Assembly (NCBI GenBank): GCA_045602925.1
Contig: JAZSCN010000031.1
Span: 7,137-71,136 of the forward strand
Source: UBA7477 sp045602925
GTDB taxonomy: Bacteria > Bacillota > Clostridia > Oscillospirales > Ruminococcaceae
Reading direction: 5' to 3'
DNA: 64,000 nucleotides
Part shown: piece after piece, positions 16,659 through 24,084 of the stretch
Numbering within the stretch: the stretch's first letter is position 1
Layout: the number at the start of each line of letters is the position of its first letter
Made by a program: the position numbers and the translations under genes
The notes under the pieces: generated by a model
The model's input: only the letters and a program-made list of their open reading frames with translations
What the model was told of the DNA's origin: nothing
The model's database searches: none

Positions 16659-19097
16659 ATGAGTAAGTATAACCATTCTGAAGTAGAAAAGAAATGGCAA
16701 GCATATTGGGAGGAAAACGAAACCTTCAAGACTGACGTCTGGGATTTTTCAAAGCCTAAGTTCTATGCACTCGATATGTTCCCATATCCATCAGGCGTAG
16801 GTCTCCACGCAGGTCACCCTGAAGGATATACCGCAACAGATATCGTTTCAAGAATGAAGAGAATGCAGGGCTTTAACGTTTTGCACCCAATGGGCTATGA
16901 CTCTTTTGGACTTCCTGCAGAGCAGTATGCCGTTTCTACCGGTAACCACCCTAACGGCTTTACACAGGAGAATATCAAGACCTTCTCAAAGCAGCTCAAG
17001 GAGCTCGGCTTTGACTACGACTGGAGTAAGATGCTCGCAACAAGCGACCCTGAGTTCTATAAGTGGACTCAGTGGATATTTAAGCAGCTCTACCTCGACG
17101 GCTATGCACAGTATATCGATATGCCTGTAAACTGGTGCGAGGAGCTCGGTACAGTTTTATCTAATGACGAGGTTATCGACGGCAAGTCAGAGCGTGGCGG
17201 TTACCCTGTTGTAAGAAAGAATATGAAGCAGTGGGTTATCAACCAGCCTGCATTTGCAGAAGAACTCCTCGAAGGCCTCGACGAAATCGACTGGCCGGAG
17301 TCTACAAAGCTTATGCAGAAAAACTGGATAGGTAAGTCTACCGGCGTAGAGGTAAAGTTCCAGATTGTCGGTGGCGGAGAATTCTCTATCTTCACAACCT
17401 GTATCGAAACTATATACGGTATCACATTTATGGTACTCGCTCCTGATGGAGATATCGTAAAGAGCCTTATGCCAAGAATTGAGAATAAAGAAGAAGTGCA
17501 GGCTTATATCAACGAAACTCTCAAGAAGAACGATATGGACAGAACCGAGCTTAATAAGACTAAGTCCGGCTGTGAGCTCAAGGGCGTAACATGTATAAAC
17601 CCTGTAAACGGCAAGGAAGCCAGAATGTTTATCGGCGACTTCGTTTTAGCAAGCTATGGTACTGGTGCAGTTATGGCTGTTCCTTCACACGACCAGCGTG
17701 ACTTTGAGTATGCTATCGCTCATAATATCGATATGCTCCAGGTTATCGACGGCGACGAAAAGCTCGGCCACGTCGACGTTTCCGAAAAGGCATTCGAAAA
17801 GGGCGAGTACCTCGGAAAGGGCTATAAGCTTGTAAATTCCGAAGAGTTCACAGGTCTTACCGTAGAAGAGGCTAAGGAAGCTATTACCTCAAAGCTCGAG
17901 AAAATGGGCGTTGCAAAGAGAACTGTAAACTACCACTTCAGAGAATGGATTTTTGCAAGACAGCGTTATTGGGGCGAGCCTGTCCCTGTAGTTCACGGCG
18001 AAGACGGTAATATCCACGTCCTCGACGATAGCGAACTCCCACTCGTTCTCCCTGAACTCCAAAATTATAAGGGCGAAAACGGAAAAGCACCTCTCGAAAA
18101 TGCAACAGAGTGGAAGAAGTACGATAACGGTACAGTTAAGGGCTTAAGAGAAACCTCTACAATGCCTGGTTCTGCAGGTTCGAGCTGGTACTTCCTTAGA
18201 TATATCGACCCTCATAATAATGACGAATTTGCAAATAGAGAACTCCTCAATCATTGGATGCCTGTTGACCTATATATCGGAGGCCCTGAGCACGCAGTAG
18301 GTCACCTTATGTATTCAAGAATTTGGAACAGATACCTCTATAATAAGGGACTCGTTCCTACTAAGGAGCCTTTCAAGAAGCTCGTTCATCAGGGTATGAT
18401 TTTAGGCTCTAACGGTATAAAGATGGGTAAGCGTTTCCCTGAGTTCGTTATTAACCCTAGCGATATCGTTCGTGACTACGGCGCAGACACCTTAAGACTC
18501 TACGAAATGTTTATGGGTCCACTCGAGGTTTCTAAGCCTTGGAACAACCAGGGCGTAGAGGGTGCAAGAAGATTCTTAAATAGAGTATGGGCGTTCTTTA
18601 CAGAGCCTTCAAATCTCACAGACGAGGCAGTTCCAAATCTCGAAAAGGTCTACCATAAGACTGTAAAGAAGGTAACAGAAGACTTCGAAACACTCGGCTT
18701 TAATACAGCTATAGCACAGATGATGATTTTCGTAAATGCCGTGTATAAGGAAGAAAAGTGTCCTAGAGAATATGCCGACGGCCTCATCAAGATGCTCTCT
18801 TGTATCTGTCCTCATATCGGCGAAGAAATCTGGCAGCAGCTCGGCCATAACGATACTATCGCGTATGAGAAGTGGCCAACCTACGACGAGAAGCTCTGTG
18901 TAGACGATACAATCGAAATCGTAGCCCAGATTAACGGTAAGGTTAAGTGTAAGCTCAATGTTACTGCAGATATGGAGCAGGCTGAGGTTATCGCTCTGGC
19001 TAAGGAAGACGAGAATATCAAGAGTGCCCTCGAGGGTAAGACTATCGTTAAGGAAATCTACGTTAAGGGCAGAATCGTTAATATTGTTGTCAAGTAA
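16659..19097 (+). CDS. leuS: Leucyl-tRNA synthetase
   Basis: Charges tRNA-Leu. The 812-aa protein has the class I HIGH-equivalent HAGH in YPSGVGLHAGHPEGY, a CP1 editing domain with the RTELNKTKSGCELKG and GTGAVMAVPSHDQRDFEYA motifs, the GSAGSSWYFLRY region and a C-terminal anticodon-binding part. The usual KMSKS loop reads KMGKR (588-592), in IKMGKRFPEF. The adjacent text matches a recognised bacterial LeuRS subgroup, so this is probably functional variation. Last gene of the long housekeeping block, 30 bases after rsfS. Confidence 0.97.
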   Translation: MSKYNHSEVEKKWQAYWEENETFKTDVWDFSKPKFYALDMFPYPSGVGLHAGHPEGYTATDIVSRMKRMQGFNVLHPMGYDSFGLPAEQYAVSTGNHPNGFTQENIKTFSKQLKELGFDYDWSKMLATSDPEFYKWTQWIFKQLYLDGYAQYIDMPVNWCEELGTVLSNDEVIDGKSERGGYPVVRKNMKQWVINQPAFAEELLEGLDEIDWPESTKLMQKNWIGKSTGVEVKFQIVGGGEFSIFTTCIETIYGITFMVLAPDGDIVKSLMPRIENKEEVQAYINETLKKNDMDRTELNKTKSGCELKGVTCINPVNGKEARMFIGDFVLASYGTGAVMAVPSHDQRDFEYAIAHNIDMLQVIDGDEKLGHVDVSEKAFEKGEYLGKGYKLVNSEEFTGLTVEEAKEAITSKLEKMGVAKRTVNYHFREWIFARQRYWGEPVPVVHGEDGNIHVLDDSELPLVLPELQNYKGENGKAPLENATEWKKYDNGTVKGLRETSTMPGSAGSSWYFLRYIDPHNNDEFANRELLNHWMPVDLYIGGPEHAVGHLMYSRIWNRYLYNKGLVPTKEPFKKLVHQGMILGSNGIKMGKRFPEFVINPSDIVRDYGADTLRLYEMFMGPLEVSKPWNNQGVEGARRFLNRVWAFFTEPSNLTDEAVPNLEKVYHKTVKKVTEDFETLGFNTAIAQMMIFVNAVYKEEKCPREYADGLIKMLSCICPHIGEEIWQQLGHNDTIAYEKWPTYDEKLCVDDTIEIVAQINGKVKCKLNVTADMEQAEVIALAKEDENIKSALEGKTIVKEIYVKGRIVNIVVK

Positions 19098-19132
19098 TAA
19101 TGCATATTGTCGAAATTATTTTTAAAAATATA

Positions 19133-19161
19133 TTGACAATTTAGCAGGATTGATGTATAAT
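19133..19161 (+). promoter_or_regulatory. Consensus SigA promoter of rpsU
   Basis: TTGACA (19133-19138), 17-bp spacer, TATAAT (19156-19161). Transcription should begin near 19168, giving about 160 bases of leader before rpsU. Confidence 0.88.
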
Positions 19162-19189
19162 AAAATTTGTAATTTAATTTGATGTAAGT

Positions 19190-19302
19190 GGCGCAGGACA
19201 TAAAATACAGAGGGAGCGGGGCTCTTTATTGAGACTCCTCTTGGATATTAAACCTTCACTATCACCGTTTGTCCTCGTCGGCATCATTTTGAACCTCTGT
19301 AA
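19190..19302 (+). promoter_or_regulatory. Structured 5' leader of rpsU
   Basis: Two separated complementary pairs are visible. AGGACA (19195-19200) matches TGTCCT (19270-19275). TACAGAGG (19206-19213) matches CCTCTGTA (19294-19301) over 8 bp. The pairs interleave (A-B-A'-B'), so they form either a pseudoknot or mutually exclusive folds. A short GAGC-GGG-GCTC hairpin (19214-19224) competes with the second pair. No intrinsic terminator is seen, so translational autoregulation by S21 is one possible role. I do not recognise a named RNA family. Confidence 0.45.
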
Positions 19303-19329
19303 ACAGGTGGCAAAGGGAGGGAATTTGAC

Positions 19330-19503
19330 ATGGCAGAGATTAAAGTTGGAAAGAACGAAAGCCTTGATGCAGCGCTCAAGCGTTTCAAGAGATCATGCTC
19401 AAGAGACGGCGTCATCGCTGAGGTTCGTAAGAGAGACCATTATGAAAAGCCTTCAGTAAAGCGTAAGAAGAAGACTGAAGCTGCTCGTAAGCGCAAATAC
19501 TAA
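19330..19503 (+). CDS. rpsU: 30S ribosomal protein S21
   Basis: A 57-aa basic protein beginning MAEIKVGKNESLDAALKRFK and continuing RSCSRDGVIAEVRKRDHYEKP with a Lys/Arg tail, the complete S21 signature. It has a good AAGGGAGG site (19314-19321) nine bases upstream. S21 sits near the 3' end of 16S rRNA on the platform and takes part in initiation. It is a monocistronic unit: consensus promoter, long leader, own terminator. Confidence 0.97.
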   Translation: MAEIKVGKNESLDAALKRFKRSCSRDGVIAEVRKRDHYEKPSVKRKKKTEAARKRKY

Positions 19504-19513
19504 TAGTAAAAAA

Positions 19514-19548
19514 GAAAGCGGGCATATTCTGTCCGCTTTTATTTTTAT
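19514..19548 (+). terminator. Terminator of rpsU
   Basis: GCGGGCA (19519-19523 onward) pairs with TGTCCGC around a TATTC loop, with flanking AAA/TTTT pairing and a T-rich tail. Confidence 0.85.
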
Positions 19549-19563
19549 AGGGAGGAAGAATAT

Positions 19564-20418
19564 ATGTCTGCAAGATTCGGCCCGGCAGGTAACAGCGATA
19601 GCTTTTCTGCTAAGTATAAATCAACCCTCGATGCACCAGGATATCTTAAAGAAATCGGGCTCGACCACTATGAGTACCAGTGTGGCAGAGGCGTAAAAGT
19701 CAGCGATTCACTTGCTTTGGCACTTAAAGAAAAAGCTAAGGAGAATGAAATTTCTCTTTCACTCCACGCCCCGTATTTTATCTCACTGTCAAGTGTCGAG
19801 GAAGAAAAGCGTGACAACAGCATACGATATATTATAGAATCCTGCGATGCAGCTAAAAGAATTGGCGCAAGTAGAATAGTAATACATAGCGGCTCCTGCT
19901 CTAAAATTTCAAGAGAAGAAGCCCTGGAGCTTGCTAAGGATACACTTTTAAGAGCAAGAAAGACTGCAATCGAGCAGGGCTTTGAGAATATTATTTTTTG
20001 TCCCGAAACAATGGGCAAGGTAAACCAGCTCGGCAATCTATACGAAGTGTTAGAGCTCTGTAAGCTTGACGATACCTTCTTGCCTTGTATCGACTTTGGC
20101 CACCTTAATGCAAGAGAATTCGGCTATATCAAGAGTAAGGAAGAATATGAAAAAATACTCGACGAGGTCGAAAATGCTCTCGGAATGGATAGGTTAAAAA
20201 TGTTCCATAGCCATTTTTCAAAGATAATGTATACCGTTCCCGGCGGCGAGAAAAAACACCTTACCTTTGATGCAAATGAAGGCTACGGCCCCGACTTTGA
20301 GCCACTTATGGAGCTTGTCGCTAAGAAAAATCTATCACCGATTTTTGTCTGCGAAAGTGCAGGAACTCAGGATATAGACGCCCTTAAAATGAAGAATTAT
20401 TACCTCTCGGTAAAGTAA
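19564..20418 (+). CDS. nfo: Endonuclease IV-like TIM-barrel AP endonuclease
   Basis: Family 2 AP endonuclease (284 aa) expected to cut 5' of abasic sites using a zinc cluster. Metal-ligand motifs are visible in order: SLHAPYF, VIHSGS, CPETMGK, CIDFGHLNA, FHSHFS and VCESAG. A GGGAGGAAG site precedes the ATG at 19564. The overall layout matches deoxyribonuclease IV, but more distant sugar isomerase-like TIM barrels share some of these motifs. Its stop overlaps an ATG at 20418; the true aroQ start is 18 bases downstream of that. Confidence 0.85.
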   Translation: MSARFGPAGNSDSFSAKYKSTLDAPGYLKEIGLDHYEYQCGRGVKVSDSLALALKEKAKENEISLSLHAPYFISLSSVEEEKRDNSIRYIIESCDAAKRIGASRIVIHSGSCSKISREEALELAKDTLLRARKTAIEQGFENIIFCPETMGKVNQLGNLYEVLELCKLDDTFLPCIDFGHLNAREFGYIKSKEEYEKILDEVENALGMDRLKMFHSHFSKIMYTVPGGEKKHLTFDANEGYGPDFEPLMELVAKKNLSPIFVCESAGTQDIDALKMKNYYLSVK

Positions 20419-20435
20419 TGAAAGGAAGACTACTT

Positions 20436-20876
20436 ATGAAAAGAATCCTCGTAATACATGGCCCAAACCTTAATCTCCTCGGCGAAAGAGAGCCGGGCGT
20501 GTACGGAAGCGATACCTTCGAAAGCATAAATAACGAAATCTGTGAGTACGCAAAAGCTAAAGGCTACGACTGTGAAATATATCAGTCTAACCACGAGGGC
20601 GCAATTATCGATAAGCTCCACGATGCCAGAAAAGAAAAGGACGGCGTTGTCATAAACGCAGGTGCATATACTCATTACAGCTACGCTATAAGAGATGCAA
20701 TTTCTGCTATCAAAATTCCCGTTATCGAAGTGCATATGAGCGATATCCATAAGCGTGAGGAGTTCAGACATCTCTCTGTTATCGAGCCCGTGTGTAGAAA
20801 GCAAATTTGTGGCTTCGGTAAGAAAAGCTACCTTATGGGCGTAGATGCGCTGGAGGAAATCTTTAATGAGCAGTAG
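20436..20876 (+). CDS. aroQ: 3-Dehydroquinate dehydratase, type II
   Basis: Converts 3-dehydroquinate to 3-dehydroshikimate in aromatic amino acid synthesis. The 146-aa protein has GPNLNLLGEREPGVYG with the catalytic Tyr, QSNHEGAIIDKLHDAR, INAGAYTHYSYAIRDA and EVHMSDIHKREEFRH, the full type II set. Start ATG 20436 lies seven bases after AAGGAAG; an ATG at 20418 has no good ribosome site. Its end overlaps the next gene by 11 bases. Confidence 0.96.
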   Translation: MKRILVIHGPNLNLLGEREPGVYGSDTFESINNEICEYAKAKGYDCEIYQSNHEGAIIDKLHDARKEKDGVVINAGAYTHYSYAIRDAISAIKIPVIEVHMSDIHKREEFRHLSVIEPVCRKQICGFGKKSYLMGVDALEEIFNEQ

Positions 20877-21933
20877 AATTGAGCTTTTGCAAAATAAGCT
20901 GCAAGACATTGCCGATTGTGCCTTTATAACAAGCGATATAAATAGACTATATCTCTCCGGTATGAAGTCGTCAGCAGGCACACTGCTTGTCTTTAGTGAT
21001 AAAGCCTATCTCATAATTGATTTTAGATATATAGAAAATGCAAAAAACACCGTCACCGATTGCGAGGTTATCTTGGAGGATAACATCATAAAGCAGGTCA
21101 ACAAGCTTATAAAAAAGCATAACGCAAAAAATATCGCAGTCGAAAGCGATAGCATTACTCTCTCAAGGTTTATAAGCCTCGAAAACCAGCTTGACTGTAG
21201 TGTGTTGAGAACCGAAAAGCTCAGCGAAGCTATTAATGAAATGCGTAGCATAAAGTCACAGCAGGAGGTAGACTCTATTATCAAAGCCCAGAGAATAGCC
21301 GAAAAAGCTCTCGAGGAAGCTATGAACTTTATCGCTGTCGGCAGAACCGAAAGAGAAATTGCACTCTTTCTTGACTTTGAGATGCAAAAGCGTGGCTCGG
21401 AAGGAGTCTCCTTTGAAACAATAGCTTTAAGTGGCGTCAATACTTCTATGCCACACGGCGTTCCAAGTGATAAGAAGGTGTGCAGTGGTGATTTCGTGCT
21501 TATGGACTTCGGTGCCGTATGCGACGGATACCATAGCGATATGACAAGAACCGTAGCAGTAGGCGAGCCTAGTGATAAAGCAAAAGAGGTATACGATGTC
21601 GTTTTGAAAGCGCAGATGTCGGCTTTAGAGTCTGCTAAATCAGAAATAACAGGAAAACAGCTCGATAACGTCGCCCGTACTGTCATAGAAAACGCAGGCT
21701 ACGGCGAGTATTTCGGTCATAGTCTCGGCCATGGCGTCGGACTCGAAATTCACGAGCTCCCGAATGCCTCACCACGCTATGAAAAGCCTCTCTCGAAGGG
21801 CGCTATCGTGACAGTAGAGCCGGGAATATATATCCCGGGCGAGCTCGGCGTCAGAATAGAAGATATGATTTTGCTTACCGATAACGGCTATAATAATCTA
21901 ACTTTAAGTCCAAAAGAGCTTATAGTTTTGTAG
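20866..21933 (+). CDS. pepP: M24 family Xaa-Pro peptidase
   Basis: Metallo-aminopeptidase or dipeptidase cleaving Xaa-Pro bonds (355 aa). A creatinase-like N-terminal domain (about 1-125) precedes the pita-bread catalytic domain with metal ligands in MDFGAVCDGYHSDMTR, GHSLGHGVGLEIHE, TVEPGIYIPG and GVRIEDM. Start ATG 20866 follows GGAGG by nine bases and overlaps the aroQ end. The aroQ-pepP-efp order is common in Firmicutes. Aminopeptidase P versus prolidase cannot be decided here. Confidence 0.9.
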   Translation: MSSRIELLQNKLQDIADCAFITSDINRLYLSGMKSSAGTLLVFSDKAYLIIDFRYIENAKNTVTDCEVILEDNIIKQVNKLIKKHNAKNIAVESDSITLSRFISLENQLDCSVLRTEKLSEAINEMRSIKSQQEVDSIIKAQRIAEKALEEAMNFIAVGRTEREIALFLDFEMQKRGSEGVSFETIALSGVNTSMPHGVPSDKKVCSGDFVLMDFGAVCDGYHSDMTRTVAVGEPSDKAKEVYDVVLKAQMSALESAKSEITGKQLDNVARTVIENAGYGEYFGHSLGHGVGLEIHELPNASPRYEKPLSKGAIVTVEPGIYIPGELGVRIEDMILLTDNGYNNLTLSPKELIVL

Positions 21934-21959
21934 AAAGTCGAAAAAATATGTAAAACCCC

Positions 21960-21988
21960 TTGCAAAATGAATGAAAATAGGGTAAAAT
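21960..21988 (+). promoter_or_regulatory. Promoter of efp
   Basis: TTGCAA (21960-21965), 17-bp spacer, TAAAAT (21983-21988), about 70 bases before the efp start. Confidence 0.65.
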
Positions 21989-22055
21989 AGAGACTAAGTA
22001 ATACTGAGTTTTTAATGCTTTGTATTTATGAAAAATTTTTGGAGGTATAATTACT

Positions 22056-22619
22056 ATGATTACAGCCGGCGATTTCAGAAACGGAATGACTTTTGAAGAA
22101 GACGGAAACGTAATGCAGATTATTGAATTCCAGCACGTTAAGCCTGGTAAGGGAGCTGCTTTCGTTAGAACTAAGGTAAGAAACGTTATCACAGGTTCTG
22201 TTGTTGAAAAGACATACAACCCAACAGCTAAGTTCCCAACTGCTTATGTTGAAAGAAAGGATATGGAATACAGCTATAGCGATGGCGACCTTTACTACTT
22301 TATGGACCCAGAAAGCTATGAGCTCGTTCCTGTAAACCAGTCTGAGCTTACAGACAGCTTTAAGTTTGTAAAGGAAAATATGATTTGTAAGGTTCTTTCC
22401 TACAAGGGCCAGGTTTTCGGCGTAGAGCCACCAAACTTTGTTGAACTCGTAGTTGCAAAGACAGACCCTGGCTTTGCAGGTAATACAGCTACAAACGCTA
22501 CAAAGCCTGCAACACTCGAAACAGGTGCAGAAATCAAGGTTCCACTCTTCATCGAAGAGGGCGAGCTTATCAGAATTGATACAAGAACCTGTGAGTACAT
22601 GGAAAGAGTACAGAAGTAA
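22056..22619 (+). CDS. efp: Elongation factor P
   Basis: EF-P (187 aa) enters the E site and rescues ribosomes stalled at polyproline. It starts MITAGDFRNGMTF, and the loop HVKPGKGAAFVRTK carries the lysine that is modified in this family. Three beta-barrel domains end in RIDTRTCEYMERVQK. GGAGG stands upstream of the ATG. No lysine-modifying enzyme gene is adjacent. Confidence 0.97.
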   Translation: MITAGDFRNGMTFEEDGNVMQIIEFQHVKPGKGAAFVRTKVRNVITGSVVEKTYNPTAKFPTAYVERKDMEYSYSDGDLYYFMDPESYELVPVNQSELTDSFKFVKENMICKVLSYKGQVFGVEPPNFVELVVAKTDPGFAGNTATNATKPATLETGAEIKVPLFIEEGELIRIDTRTCEYMERVQK

Positions 22620-22653
22620 GCTTTCTTAAATCTTAATTAGGAGGTTTTATACT

Positions 22654-23109
22654 ATGGAGCTTATGGAAAAGGTAGCATACCTCAAGGGCCTTATGGACGG
22701 CCTTGAGCTTGATACAACTACTAAGGAAGGTAAGATTTTAGTCGCTATTGCTGACGTACTCAAGGAAATGTCCGATACAATCTATGACATTTCTGACGAA
22801 GTTACAGAAACAGTAGAGCTCGTTGAAGCTATCGACGAAGACCTTGCTGAGCTCGAAGAGGATTTCTACGACGACGATTGTGACTGTGATTGTGACGATT
22901 GCGATTGCGATTGTTGCTGTGATGAAGACGATGAAGATTATGACGACGAGGATGAGGATATGTACGAGTGTACATGCCCAACCTGTGGCGATACAATCTG
23001 CCTCTGCCAGAGCATCATCGACGATGGTAGCATCGATTGCCCAAACTGTGGCGAAAAGCTCGAATTTGATTTCTCAGATATCGAGGAAGATGTTATCGTA
23101 GAGGAGTAA
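22654..23109 (+). CDS. CD1247-type acidic protein with Asp/Cys-rich tract and zinc ribbon
   Basis: A 151-aa very acidic protein. Residues 1-70 (KVAYLKGLMDGLELDTTTKEG, then IADVLKEMSDTIYDISDEV and ESIDEDLAELEEDFY-like helices) match the CD1247 N-terminal domain known from Clostridia. A middle tract (about 71-92) alternates Asp and Cys, followed by Glu/Asp-rich sequence, and the C-terminus holds CPTCGDTICLC and CPNCGEKLEF, two CxxC pairs of a zinc ribbon. No signal peptide. The function is unknown; metal binding by the Asp/Cys tract is inference. A strong AGGAGG precedes the ATG. Confidence 0.8.
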   Translation: MELMEKVAYLKGLMDGLELDTTTKEGKILVAIADVLKEMSDTIYDISDEVTETVELVEAIDEDLAELEEDFYDDDCDCDCDDCDCDCCCDEDDEDYDDEDEDMYECTCPTCGDTICLCQSIIDDGSIDCPNCGEKLEFDFSDIEEDVIVEE

Positions 23110-23133
23110 TCCTTAAAGCTTAATATGAACTTT

Positions 23134-23240
23134 GTTTCAGGGGTGGTGAAATTCCACATCGGAGGTTATAGTCCTCGACCGCTTGTGCGCTGATTCGGTG
23201 AAATTCCGAAACCGACGGTTAAAGTCCGGATGAAAGAAAC
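23134..23240 (+). ncRNA. FMN riboswitch aptamer (RFN element)
   Basis: Conserved RFN blocks are readable: GGGGTGGTGAAATTCC near the 5' end, GTCCTCGACC, GCTGATTCGGTGAAATTCC and CCGACGGTTAAAGTCCGGA toward the 3' end. The closing helix pairs GTTTC (23134-23138) with GAAAC (23236-23240). A terminator follows and the next gene is a riboflavin transporter, the expected target. Confidence 0.95.
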
Positions 23241-23255
23241 GTAAGACAAAATCAT

Positions 23256-23293
23256 TACGCCCTGAGTATCTGTGCCCAGGGCGTTACTTTTTG
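23256..23293 (+). terminator. Riboswitch-controlled terminator before ribU
   Basis: ACGCCCTG (23257-23264) pairs with CAGGGCGT (23277-23284), followed by a T run (23288-23292). This is the expression platform: FMN binding should favour termination. Confidence 0.88.
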
Positions 23294-23326
23294 CCATGCG
23301 TAAATTATATGTTAGGAGAATTTCGT

Positions 23327-23938
23327 ATGAACAGCAAAAAAATATTTACAACAAGAAAGCTAGTGGTAATGGCACTTCTCAGTGCAATCGCAATAGTAGT
23401 ATTCTGCTTTGTCGAATTCCCAATACCAATGCTGCTGCCAAGCTTTCTAAAGTTTGACCCATCTAACGTAATAACACTTTTGGCAGGCTTTGCACTCGGC
23501 CCAATCGAAGGTGTGGTAGTATGCCTTATAAAGAATATCGTGCACGTTGTGATAAAAGGTATGGGTACAACAATGGGCATAGGCGATATATTCGACTTTG
23601 TTTCGGGCGCGACCTTCGTGCTGACAGCTTCGCTTATCTACAGAAGAAAAAAGACAAAGAAAAATGCCGTTATCGGATGCTTTATCGCAGCACTTGTTAT
23701 GGCACTTGTAAGCCTTCCACTTAACTACTTTATCGTGTATCCTATATACTTTAAGGCGTATGGCGGAGAAGCAGCAATCCTCTCTATGTACCAGAAGATT
23801 TTGCCGGAAACCAAAAATATCCTGCAAGCTCTGTGTATCTTCAATTTCCCATTCACTCTCGCAAAGGGAATTATCTGCTCGCTTATTACAATGCTTATAT
23901 ATAAACCACTTTCGCCAATACTTAAGGGCAAGTATTAA
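23327..23938 (+). CDS. ribU: Riboflavin ECF transporter S component RibU
   Basis: Integral membrane substrate-binding subunit (203 aa, about six hydrophobic segments) for riboflavin import with the ECF ATPases and EcfT. RibU features include an FPIPMLLPSFLKFDPSNVITLLAGFALGP stretch, IEGVVVCLIKN and the GDIFDFVSGA loop. Control by an FMN riboswitch makes riboflavin the confident substrate. Start ATG 23327 follows AGGAG by eight bases. No energising EcfA/EcfT genes are in the window, so this is probably a group II system sharing a common module. Confidence 0.93.
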   Translation: MNSKKIFTTRKLVVMALLSAIAIVVFCFVEFPIPMLLPSFLKFDPSNVITLLAGFALGPIEGVVVCLIKNIVHVVIKGMGTTMGIGDIFDFVSGATFVLTASLIYRRKKTKKNAVIGCFIAALVMALVSLPLNYFIVYPIYFKAYGGEAAILSMYQKILPETKNILQALCIFNFPFTLAKGIICSLITMLIYKPLSPILKGKY

Positions 23939-23956
23939 TCTATAATTTGTGAAAAA

Positions 23957-23998
23957 GGGTAGAGTCGCATTTTTGTGGCGCTACCCATTATTTTTTTG
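23957..23998 (+). terminator. Terminator of ribU
   Basis: GGGTAG (23957 onward) pairs with CTACCC, with inner GC pairing, and ends in seven T residues. Confidence 0.85.
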
Positions 23999-24016
23999 AG
24001 AAATAGTAGCAACTAC

Positions 24017-24045
24017 TTGACAAGCTTTTTTAAATATTGTATAAT
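24017..24045 (+). promoter_or_regulatory. Consensus promoter of the Re-citrate synthase-like/GntR pair
   Basis: TTGACA (24017-24022), 17-bp spacer, TATAAT (24040-24045). The -10 box lies inside the palindromic operator listed separately. Confidence 0.88.
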
Positions 24046-24068
24046 TGTATACAATCATACAATTATAC
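24039..24068 (+). promoter_or_regulatory. Palindromic operator, likely for the local GntR regulator
   Basis: A perfect 12-bp inverted repeat, GTATAATTGTAT (24039-24050) and ATACAATTATAC (24057-24068), has six bases between the arms. Nested in it is the perfect palindrome ATTGTATACAAT (24044-24055), which resembles TTGTATACAA-type sites bound by FCD-class GntR regulators. It covers the -10 box and transcription start, so binding should repress. Assignment to the GntR gene two genes downstream is inference. Confidence 0.7.
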
Positions 24069-24084
24069 AGAAAGGACTGCTTTT

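Noticed and set aside
19229..19459. 76-codon plus-strand frame over rpsU
   Set aside because: Different frame from S21, no recognisable protein and no suitable ribosome site; the S21 frame at 19330-19503 is real.
22823..23101. Thr/Ile/Ala-rich alternate frame inside the CD1247-type gene
   Set aside because: Frame-shifted reading of the Asp/Cys codons; the acidic frame has the ribosome site, conserved N-domain and zinc ribbon.
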